A DNA stretch of 39,502 nucleotides from Streptomyces sp. NRRL B-24484. Lineage in GTDB: Bacteria > Actinomycetota > Actinomycetes > Streptomycetales > Streptomycetaceae. Made by a program: the position numbers and the translations under genes. The stretch covers positions 1 to 39,502 of the forward strand of contig NZ_JOAI01000084.1 of NCBI RefSeq assembly GCF_000717715.1, given 5' to 3'. The notes below the pieces were generated by a model, which was not told the DNA's origin, did no database searches, and saw nothing but the letters and a program-made list of their open reading frames with translations. This document shows, in pieces, positions 24,527-31,336 of the stretch; within the stretch, counting starts at the first letter, position 1, and every line of letters starts with the position of its first letter.

Positions 24527-25645
24527 GTGGACGAGATCATCCGCGCCGCGGGCGCGCTGCTGGGCCAGTCTCTGCGGTACCCCGTCGATCTCGGCGGCAG
24601 CTCGCGGAGCACCGTGCTGCGCTGCCGGACGGCCACCGGCGGCAGCGTGATCGTCAAGGCGTTCGCCGACGAGCCTGAGGCACGGCGCGCATACACCGGC
24701 GAGACCGCCGGCCTCTCGCTCGGCCTGGCCGGACCGGAGCTGCTCGCCGCGGACCTCGAGCGACGGTTGCTGGTGATGACGGACCTGGGAGACGCGCCCA
24801 CCCTGGCGGACCTGCTGCTGGGCACTGACCCGAAGGCCGCCGAGCGCGGCCTCCTGGAGTGGGCCCGCGGCCTGGGCCGGCTGGCGGCCTGTTCAGTGCC
24901 GCGGCGCGCCGAGTTCGCGACTCTCTGGGAGCACCACGATCAGGGCCTGCCGAACTGGGAGGACGAGCCGTGGCAGCGGCAGAACGTCGACGCCTTCCTC
25001 GACCTGCTCGCCGAGTGCGGCTTGACCGCCCCACCCGGGCTGGCCGACGAGCTCACCGCGGTCGGCACCGCCGGCGGCGAGCGATACCCCGGCTTCACCC
25101 CGGGGGACACCTGCCCCGACAACAACCTGATCACCGCAGAAGGCCTACGGCTGATCGACTTCGAGGTATCTGGCTATCAGTCGGTCTTCCTGACCGCCGC
25201 CTACTGCCGGATGCCGTTCTCCAGCTGCTGGTGCGTCTACCGGCTGCCGGCCGACCTGGCCCGGCGGATCGAGGAGTCCTACCGGTCCGAGGTGGTGACG
25301 CAGTATCCGGACCTGGCCGAGGAGGCGCTCTGGCAGGCCGGTATGGCACAGGCGGTGGTGATCTGGACGATCGACACGACGCTGCGCCTCCTGCGCCGTG
25401 CGCTGCCCGAGGACGGGCGGATGCACCGCACCCGTCGGCCGGTGCCCACCCGCCGTCAGGTGTTGCGACACCGCTGGACAAGCGCGCTCCAGCTGACGGG
25501 GTATCCGGCCTTCACCGCGACCATGCGGCTACTGCTCTTCGAGCTCGCCGCAGGGTGGGACGTGCCCGAGCTGCCGGGCTACCCGGCGTTCCGCGCGGGC
25601 GCCGGACCCGAGGCCGGTCACGACGATCAATTCCAGGTGATCTGA
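24527..25645 (+). CDS. APH-fold phosphotransferase-like protein
   Basis: 372 residues, from GTG 24527. The aminoglycoside-phosphotransferase fold is visible: the ATP lysine in GSVIVKAFADEP (Lys44), the catalytic loop with Asp194 in FTPGDTCPDNNLIT (a variant of HGDxxPxN with the His replaced by Pro), and the metal-binding Asp211 in RLIDFEVSGYQS. The family includes antibiotic, choline and homoserine kinases. The unusual catalytic loop and the long C-terminal part argue against calling it a resistance enzyme, and the substrate is unknown. It stands alone between a divergent Uma2 gene and a pseudogene remnant. Confidence 0.75.
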   Translation: MDEIIRAAGALLGQSLRYPVDLGGSSRSTVLRCRTATGGSVIVKAFADEPEARRAYTGETAGLSLGLAGPELLAADLERRLLVMTDLGDAPTLADLLLGTDPKAAERGLLEWARGLGRLAACSVPRRAEFATLWEHHDQGLPNWEDEPWQRQNVDAFLDLLAECGLTAPPGLADELTAVGTAGGERYPGFTPGDTCPDNNLITAEGLRLIDFEVSGYQSVFLTAAYCRMPFSSCWCVYRLPADLARRIEESYRSEVVTQYPDLAEEALWQAGMAQAVVIWTIDTTLRLLRRALPEDGRMHRTRRPVPTRRQVLRHRWTSALQLTGYPAFTATMRLLLFELAAGWDVPELPGYPAFRAGAGPEAGHDDQFQVI

Positions 25646-25710
25646 GACGGAGCTGAGTGACATTGACGCCCGTCTCGCCCTTTTGGTTGGGGCAAACGGC
25701 CTTGTTGCGA

Positions 25711-25868
25711 CTATGGCCAGGGCCGGGTGAACAACCCCTGCTCGGTCTCGGTCAGGATCATCTCCGGCAGGCAGTCCGCAGCGACCACCGCCAGCGCGGC
25801 CTTGAGCACGGCGGGGTTCTGCTCAGGCCGGGGATGAGCTCGGCTCCGTCGCCCACAGGCTGACCCAT
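25711..25868 (-). pseudogene. Short frameshifted remnant, unknown
   Basis: Read leftward from ATG 25866-25868: MGQPVGDGAELIPGL. After a frame change near 25825, QNPAVLKAALAVVAADCLPE and MILTETEQGLFTRPWP lead to a stop at 25711-25713. The second part has the sound of a short conserved Streptomyces protein (DUF6247-like is one possibility), but the assignment is weak. The frame change suggests an inactive remnant. Confidence 0.35.
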
Positions 25869-26057
25869 GGCGGCACTCCAATCCTTCGGTGTGAGGCTAC
25901 TCGGCATCGAGCGAACAGTCGGGACCATCAGAAAGCACCGTTGCGCGACGCCCCGCCCCCGGTTGGTTCGCAGCGGGATGGAGTGGGGCACTACGGGCAT
26001 CGGCTTCCAGACATGGCGCGGCTGGACGGCACCGCCCCGCTGCGCTCTGGCTGCTGC

Positions 26058-26330
26058 GAGGGCGGCGTGGTGGCGGGCGAGCTGTTCACGGGTGTGGGCA
26101 CGGTTGTCGGTGTCGTGGTGCTGGCTCTCCTCGGCGGTGGTGGGCCGGGCTGCTTCAGACTCGCGCAGCCAGCCTCGGTGCCCCCGGAACTACTGGTCGC
26201 GGGCGGCGGCAGGGCTGGCGGTGGCCTGGTCGAGTGGGACCTGGCAGGCGATGGCTTGGTCGCGCATCTGCTGGCGGAGCTGTCTGTAACGGGGGCTGTC
26301 GGCGAGCGGTGGAGTGGTCGGCGTGGGAGA
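26058..26330 (-). pseudogene. Decayed small gene, copy 2 (nonsense mutation)
   Basis: Homologous to the fragment at 20632-20890: TPPLADSPRYRQLRQQMRDQ, LDQATASPAAARDQ, a TAG stop, then HRGWLRESEAARPTTAEESQ and EQLARHHAALAAARAG in the same frame. The stop replaces the Cys codon of copy 1 (DQCFHGHRGW). Thus each copy is broken at a different place: copy 1 by a frameshift, copy 2 by a nonsense codon. The DNA upstream of both is also alike (about 20890-20920 and 26330-26345), so a longer unit was duplicated. A CRISPR array begins about 100 bp upstream. Confidence 0.5.
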
Positions 26331-26427
26331 CCGGTTCCCGTGCTCGGCATGGCCAGCGAACTCGCAGCGGTGCGCAGCAGCACAGCACCGCCTCGGCTCG
26401 CACGGACGGCGCCAAGGGAGTAGGCGG

Positions 26428-26694
26428 GAGCATCCCCGCGCTCGCGGGGATGCTCCCCAGCTCGGCGACTGGACCACGCGAGTCGACGAGTCGGCCCCGC
26501 GCTCGCGGGGATAGCTCCTTCTCCTCTGGCATGTCCGGCGTGACGCCGAGGTCGGCCTCGCACCCGCGGGATAGCTCGCGCAGCCAGTACGCTCGAGCGA
26601 TCAAGGACGTGTCGGCTCCGCACCCGCGGGGATAGCTCCCGCGGTGTGCGCGGCGTCCCGGGTCAGCTGCGCCCCTGCTCACGGGGTGACGATT
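26428..26694 (+). CRISPR. Short type I-E-like CRISPR array, second repeat type
   Basis: Four 28-29-nt repeats at 26428-26456, 26490-26518, 26551-26578 and 26611-26639, with spacers of 33, 32 and 32 nt, plus a degenerate fifth repeat near 26666-26694 after a spacer of about 26 nt. The best repeat is gtcggccccgcgctcgcggg, then gatagctcc; the first copy diverges at its 5' side (gagcatcc). Repeat and spacer lengths are those of type I-E. The repeat differs from that at 22866-23177, so two array types are present. No cas gene is in the window. Confidence 0.8.
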
Positions 26695-26726
26695 CGGCGA
26701 CACACCAAATTCGAACTCGCGGTCTA

Positions 26727-26740
26727 CGAAAATTTGTTCG
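26727..26740 (+). promoter_or_regulatory. LexA (SOS) box-like site
   Basis: cgaaa-attt-gttcg at 26727-26740 matches the actinobacterial LexA palindrome cgaac-N4-gttcg with one mismatch. It ends five bases before the ATG of an imuA'-like remnant, a gene class known to be SOS-controlled in actinobacteria, which strengthens the call. Confidence 0.55.
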
Positions 26741-26745
26741 ATCCC

Positions 26746-27276
26746 ATGTTCGTGGAGACGACGCTCAGCGCCCTGGCGGCCCAGCTCCAGCCGTCCCGGC
26801 CGGGACCGCTGGTTCCGGTCCTGCCTGCCCTCCACGGCCTCCTGCCCGAACGCGGCCTGCGCCCCGGCACCGTCGTCTCGGTCGGCGGGGACACCTCGCT
26901 GATGCTCGCCCTCGCTGCCGCCGCCACCACCGCTGGCACCTGGTGCGCAGCAGTCGGCCTGCAGGGCCTGGGTCTGGGCGCCGCCGCCGAGCTCGGCGGC
27001 GCCCTCGACCGGCTGCTGCTCGCCGAGAACCCGGGGGAGCGCTGGCCCGAGGTCGCGACCGCCCTCGCCGACGCGGTCGGCGTCATGCTGCTGCGCCCGA
27101 CCGGCACCGTCGGCGGCCCGCTCGCCGCACGGCTCCTCGCGGTGGCGCGCGCAGCGGCTGCGCGCTGGTGGTGGCCGCGTCGTGGCCGGGTGCCGCGGCC
27201 CAAGCGCCGGACTCCCGGCCTCGCCTTCCGGCCACGGTTGAGCCGACGGCGAGGCCGAAGCGGACCGGGCGGCTGA
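26746..27276 (+). pseudogene. imuA': imuA'-like (RecA-related) gene, truncated and frameshifted
   Basis: The frame reads MFVETTLSALAAQLQPSRPG, VLPALHGLLPERGLRPGTVV, LALAAAATTAGTWCAAVGLQ, AELGGALDRLLLAENPGERW and ALADAVGVMLLRPTG. This is the typical order in the RecA-like ImuA' proteins of actinobacterial mutagenic-repair cassettes. Near 27150 the frame breaks, and the expected continuation (GCALVVAASWPGAA) is in the next frame. The C-terminal third is missing and a leftward gene ends at 27313. The partners imuB and dnaE2 are absent. Together with its LexA-box-like site this is a remnant of an SOS mutagenesis operon. Confidence 0.65.
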
Positions 27277-27312
27277 CCAGTGCACCCCACATCTGCTGGC
27301 GGAGCGTGCTGG

Positions 27313-30033
27313 TCAGCGCCAGGCCGGAGTCGGCGAACCGTCCGGGTCCAGACCAAAGGGCCAGTGCTCTGAGAGATTGCGGGGCCAACCAGCGTCGGCG
27401 GCCTGCCGGTAGAGGTTGTCGGCGCTCTCCAGGTCGCCTGCCTTCGCCCGCTGCGCCGCCAGGTTGCTCAGGGCGGTCCTGTCGCCAGCGGCGGCGGCCT
27501 GCCGGGCCAGGCTTTCGGCGGCTTCCGCGTCGCCCGTTCTCTCCCGCATCTCGGCCAGGGTGCTCAGGGCGTCGGTGTGGCCGGCGTCGGCGGCCCGCCG
27601 GGCCAGGTCTTCGGCGCCTTCCCGGTCGCCCGCGTTCTCCCGCAGCACCGCCAGTTCCTGCAGGGCGCTGGTGTGGCCAGCGGTAGCGGCCTCCCAATAG
27701 AGGATTTCGGCGCTCTCCGGGTCACCCGCCCTCTCCCGCAGCACCGCCAGTCCGTGCAGGGCGCTGATGTTACCGACCGTGGCGGCCTGGCGGGCCAGGT
27801 CTTCGGCGCCTTCCCGGTCGCCCGCGTTCTCCCGCAGCACCGCCAGTTCCTGCAGGGCGCTGGTGTGGCCAGCGGTAGCGGCCTCCCGGTAGAGGTTTTC
27901 GGCGCTCGTCCGGTCACCGGCCCTCTCCCGCATGTATGCCAGGTAACTCAGGGCGGCGGGGTAGCCGGCGTCGGCGGCCTGGCGCGCCAGGTCTTCGGCG
28001 CTCTCCCGGTCACCGGCCCTTTCTCGCATGTACGCCAGGGCACGCAGGGCGGCGACAGTGCCGACGTCGGCGGCCTGCTGGTAGAGCTTTTCGGCGCCCT
28101 CCCGGTCGCCTGTACGCTGCCGCATCTTGGCCAGGGCGCACAGGGCAACGGGGTAGCCGGCGTCGGCGGCCTGCCGGTAGAGGTGTTCGGCGCCCTTCCA
28201 GTCCCCCGCCCTGTCCCGCATCTTGGCCAGAGTGCCCAGGGCGTCGGGGTCGCCAGCGGCGGCGACCTGCTGGGCCAGATCTTCGGCGCCCTTCCAGTCC
28301 CCCGCCCTCCCCCGCATGTACGCCAGGGTGCTCAGGATGGCCGAGTCGTTGTCGGCGTCTGCGGCCTGCCGATGGAGGGCTTCGGCGCCCTTCCAGTCCC
28401 CCGCCTTCTCCCGCATGTGCGCCAGGGTGTTCAGGGCGGCGACGGTGCCGACGTCGGCGGCCTGCTGGTAGAGCTTTTCGGCGCCCTCCTGATCACCCTC
28501 CTTTGCCCGAATTTGAGCCAGGGCGGTGAGGGCGGTGGTGCTGCCCGCGGCGGCGGCCCTGAGCCGGAGGTGGTGGGCCCATTGCAGCCGGTGTCGTTCA
28601 TCGGCGGCGATGGTGAGGCTGCCGAGGTCGTCGGGGTGGGTGAGGTGGGTGTGGGCGGCGTGCCAGAAGGAGGCGGGTGGGCAGAGTCTGCGGCGGGTGG
28701 TTCGGCCGTGCTGTTCCAGGTAGTCGGCGATTCGGAAGACCGGCCCCGCGGCTGGCGCGGGCGGCATTGTGACCGGTGCCGGGATGCCTGGCGGGCGGCG
28801 TGGGGGACGGGCGTTGGTGCGGCGCAGGGGTGCTTGTTTGCCGTGGACGGGGCGGGCGAGGTCGGCGTAGGCGGCTTCGGCCCAGTCGTCGGTGAGCTGG
28901 TCCCAGTCGTGGTCGGTGAGGTAGTCGGCGGCGGCGTCGGTGAGGAAGGCCTGTGGGAGGTGGAGTTGGACGCCGAGGCGGCGGGCATCCATCGCGGCTT
29001 CCAGCAGGGCTCGGACGGCGGGTGTGCCGTGTTCGTAGCGGCGCAGGAGTTCGGGGGCGCCGGCGAGGTCCTGGGTGAGACGGCCGTGGGTGCGGGCGCG
29101 GGTGAGGGCGTCGGCCAGGAGCCGGTCGCCGTCTCTGGCGAGGGCGGTGGCGGCGAGGAGCGCTTCCTGGTCGAAGGTGTCGGGGACGGTAAGAGTGTGT
29201 CCGCTCAGGAGTTCGCGGACCCGGCTGTGCCGGTCGGGTTCGCCGGGTCGGGGCAGGGCGGTGTAGGTGTCGACGTACTCGGGCCACAGGGTGCCCAGCA
29301 CGAGAAGCGGCCGGCATTCGGGATCGGCGAGGAGGGAGCGGAGGGCGGCCGCGATGCGCTCGCCGTCCTGAGGGTGGCCGAGGTAGTGCTGGGCTTCGTT
29401 GAGCCACACCACCGTGCGGGGAGCGACGCGGTCGAATGCGGCGAGCGCGGCTTCGGCCCGGCCCGGGTCGTGCGGGTGCCACAGCCTCCAGCCCAGGGCG
29501 GCGAGCGGTTGGACGGCCTCCCAGCACGCACGGGTCTTGCCGGTGGAGGAGGACCCGACCAGGACCAGCATCCGGCTCTCGCCCTCCGCGGCTTCGCGCA
29601 CCGCCTCTCCCAGAACGCGGTCGTGTGCGCGGGGAACGTAGCCGGACAGTACCGTCGCCCGCAGTGGTCGGGCATCGCCGACGATTGCCGCAGGGGCGGT
29701 TGCGGCGGGATGGACCTCCAAGTCGTGAGGATCCCACTGCCCGATCGGCTTACCCACTTCGGCCGCACCGACGTGCTCCTCATCGCCGTCTGCTCTCCGT
29801 TGAAGCTGCAGCAGCGGATCGGCCGGCAGACCCAGCTTGCCGGCCAGAGCAGCGACCGTCGCGGGACTCGGCACCGGCCCGCCGGCCTGGAAGGCCTCCT
29901 GTACGGTGGTGCGCCCGAGACCGGCTTGTTTTGCGAGTTGGGTCTTCGTCAGGCCCTTGCGGGCCAGCGCGTCCGCCAGCTGCTTGCGCAGCTCGGTGAG
30001 CGCCGCCTCCCGCTCGTCGTGCTCCCTACCCAA
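27313..30033 (-). CDS. HTH / P-loop ATPase / helical-repeat protein (STAND-like)
   Basis: 906 residues in four parts. (1) An XRE-type helix-turn-helix at about 20-72 (GLTKTQLAKQAGLGRTTVQE). (2) A P-loop ATPase with GSSSTGKT at 160-167 and a Walker B-like TVVWLNEAQ at 207-215. (3) A helical middle region with a Pro-rich linker. (4) Twelve repeats of exactly 32 residues at about 499-882 (ALxxLAxMRERAGDxxxAEx LxRQAADAG pattern). The repeats are TPR/Sel1-like but shorter than a standard 34-residue TPR. The start is TTG 30031-30033 with aggag six bases before it. The layout is that of signal-transducing or anti-phage STAND proteins; no effector enzyme is recognised, so regulation is equally possible. 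Confidence 0.8.
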   Translation of the reverse strand: MGREHDEREAALTELRKQLADALARKGLTKTQLAKQAGLGRTTVQEAFQAGGPVPSPATVAALAGKLGLPADPLLQLQRRADGDEEHVGAAEVGKPIGQWDPHDLEVHPAATAPAAIVGDARPLRATVLSGYVPRAHDRVLGEAVREAAEGESRMLVLVGSSSTGKTRACWEAVQPLAALGWRLWHPHDPGRAEAALAAFDRVAPRTVVWLNEAQHYLGHPQDGERIAAALRSLLADPECRPLLVLGTLWPEYVDTYTALPRPGEPDRHSRVRELLSGHTLTVPDTFDQEALLAATALARDGDRLLADALTRARTHGRLTQDLAGAPELLRRYEHGTPAVRALLEAAMDARRLGVQLHLPQAFLTDAAADYLTDHDWDQLTDDWAEAAYADLARPVHGKQAPLRRTNARPPRRPPGIPAPVTMPPAPAAGPVFRIADYLEQHGRTTRRRLCPPASFWHAAHTHLTHPDDLGSLTIAADERHRLQWAHHLRLRAAAAGSTTALTALAQIRAKEGDQEGAEKLYQQAADVGTVAALNTLAHMREKAGDWKGAEALHRQAADADNDSAILSTLAYMRGRAGDWKGAEDLAQQVAAAGDPDALGTLAKMRDRAGDWKGAEHLYRQAADAGYPVALCALAKMRQRTGDREGAEKLYQQAADVGTVAALRALAYMRERAGDRESAEDLARQAADAGYPAALSYLAYMRERAGDRTSAENLYREAATAGHTSALQELAVLRENAGDREGAEDLARQAATVGNISALHGLAVLRERAGDPESAEILYWEAATAGHTSALQELAVLRENAGDREGAEDLARRAADAGHTDALSTLAEMRERTGDAEAAESLARQAAAAGDRTALSNLAAQRAKAGDLESADNLYRQAADAGWPRNLSEHWPFGLDPDGSPTPAWR
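27388..28539 (-). repeat. Twelve 96-bp tandem repeats
   Basis: The 3' half of the ATPase gene consists of twelve 96-bp units, each encoding a 32-residue helical repeat. Some units are nearly identical in DNA: the pair covering about 27580-27675 and 27772-27867 share long exact stretches (ttcggcgccttcccggtcgc and neighbours). The pattern indicates recent duplication of one or two units at a time. Confidence 0.85.
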
Positions 30034-30151
30034 CTGAACTCCTGGTCCCGTGTGTTCGGCAGTGTTCGTCTTCGTCCGGCCGGACCACGGCGAACAACGA
30101 TTTCGCGACCTTCGGTCACGTCAACATCCCTCTTTCCTCCGGGAGACCGCC

Positions 30152-30352
30152 GTGAACCGCACCGCCGTCGTTCTGCTTACCACCGCCCTGGTCGTCGTGC
30201 TTGCACTCCTGGCCGCCGCGGCGGCGGGTGTGCTCGCCCGCCTCGACGGCGCCACCTACCCCCGCGCAATCATGCGTGCGGCCACCACGTTCGCCGCCGT
30301 CCTCACCCTCGCCGCCGCTGTCGCCGGAGCGCTCACCCAGTTCCTTCCGTGA
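30152..30352 (+). CDS. Small two-pass membrane protein, 66 residues
   Basis: GTG 30152 follows gggaga by six bases and starts MNRTAVVLLTTALVVVLALL. Two membrane segments (about residues 4-28 and 43-64) are joined by a short loop, GVLARLDGATYPRAIMRAAT. No family with known function is recognised. It is divergent from the large ATPase gene, with 118 bp between, so the two may share a regulatory region. Its small size and layout recall membrane partners of defence ATPases, but that is speculation. Confidence 0.6.
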   Translation: MNRTAVVLLTTALVVVLALLAAAAAGVLARLDGATYPRAIMRAATTFAAVLTLAAAVAGALTQFLP

Positions 30353-30820
30353 GCCGGCCCGAACTTCCCGCGCCACCGGGCCGGATCTCCACCCGCGAGG
30401 GAGCTGATCCGGCCCGGCAGGCCAGACCCGTGCGACATGGCTGGACAGCCACGGGGCATCGGTAGGGCACCCTGCGGCGAGACGCCACTTCCCGTACGTG
30501 CCGTACAACTCGTACGCAGCCCGGACGTGACATCGAGCACAGGGACAGCCGTCAGGCGCGGCCGCCGTCCCAGATGCTGCTCGGGTCGCTCATCCCTCGG
30601 TGCTGCCCTTCCCGTTGCCTGGGACCTTGACCACGCTCTTCTTGTTGCCGTAGCCAGCGCGGAACACGGAGACAACCGTTCGACGCGCAGATTTGTCGCG
30701 GCCTCAGGTACGTGTTCACCCCAACCGCTGGGGCGCGGGTGCGGGGCCGTCGAGGTGCGGCACCGAGCCGCAATGCATTTCCCATGCTCAGGTGCGGTGC
30801 CGTACAGTCGTGATCACCGA
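30353..30820. other. 468-bp gap before the tRNA gene
   Basis: No gene of normal size. On the minus strand two tiny frames overlap by an ATGA: a 25-codon frame with GTG at 30665-30667 (GYGNKKSVVKVPGNGKGSTE) and a 13-codon frame at 30552-30593 (MSDPSSIWDGGRA). Neither has a clear ribosome site. The right part should hold the tRNA promoter. Confidence 0.35.
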
Positions 30821-30897
30821 CGCGGGGTGGAGCAGCTCGGTAGCTCGCTGGGCTCATAACCCAGAGGTCGCAGGTTCAAATCCTGTCCCCGCTACCA
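30821..30897 (+). tRNA. Initiator tRNA-Met (anticodon CAT)
   Basis: All arms fold: acceptor cgcgggg with ccccgc, D-arm gagc-agctcggta-gctc, anticodon arm gctggg-ctcataa-cccag, T-arm with the standard gttcaaat, and encoded CCA at 30895-30897. Three consecutive G:C pairs next to the anticodon loop and an unpaired first base (C1 opposite T72) mark the initiator, not the elongator, form. It lies 70 bp upstream of the tap operon. No second copy of its 3' end was noticed in the window, so there is no evidence that it serves as an attachment site here. Confidence 0.93.
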
Positions 30898-30967
30898 ACC
30901 CCGGCAGGCCCGGCTACGTTACGATTGCATCGTTCGGCTAACCATGTCCTGGCTTGGGGAGGGTCTC

Positions 30968-31333
30968 GTGCTCGCAGTGGACGTCCGGCAGGCACTCAGA
31001 GGCGGGGAGACGGTCCTGGAGGCCGCGTCCCGCTGGTGGCGGTTCGGCGAGCAGACCATCGCCGACCATGGCGACTTCCTCCTCGCGTTCGTCGACGGCG
31101 GCGTCTGCGTCGGCGCGTTCGAGATCCGCAGGGCCGAACCCGACCCGCAGGCCGGCGGCAAGTACGCCTTCGACCTCGCGCCCGCCGAACGCTTCCGCTG
31201 GGCCCTCGGCGAGCGCCTCCCGCTCCCACCGGGCCGGAACCCCGCCCGGATCATGACCGGCGCCGCCCTGCGCACCTTCCTCGACGCCGACCCCGGCCGG
31301 GCACCGCTGCCGGCCCGCACCGCGGAGGACTGA
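30968..31333 (+). CDS. Hypothetical protein upstream of tap, 121 residues
   Basis: GTG 30968 is preferred over ATG 30944 because ggggaggg lies just before it. The protein (MLAVDVRQALRGGETVLEAA onward) has a strand-rich central part, FLLAFVDGGVCVGAFEIRRA, and a basic/Pro-rich end. There is no membrane segment and no family is recognised. Its stop is three bases before the tap ATG, and a ribosome site for tap (ggagga) lies inside its last codons, so it is the first gene of the tap-tpg operon. A role in telomere replication or in controlling tap is suggested only by this position. Confidence 0.65.
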   Translation: MLAVDVRQALRGGETVLEAASRWWRFGEQTIADHGDFLLAFVDGGVCVGAFEIRRAEPDPQAGGKYAFDLAPAERFRWALGERLPLPPGRNPARIMTGAALRTFLDADPGRAPLPARTAED

Positions 31334-31336
31334 CCG

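Noticed and set aside
24527..25645. Aminoglycoside resistance kinase
   Set aside because: The fold fits, but the catalytic loop is unusual and no context points to antibiotic modification; a general APH-fold call is safer.
27577..30465. Very long plus-strand frame opposite the ATPase gene
   Set aside because: It is the antisense of the 96-bp repeats, Gly/Val-rich, with no ribosome site or domain.
30821..30897. tRNA as attachment site of an integrated element
   Set aside because: No direct repeat of its 3' end and no integrase were seen in the window; kept only as a question.
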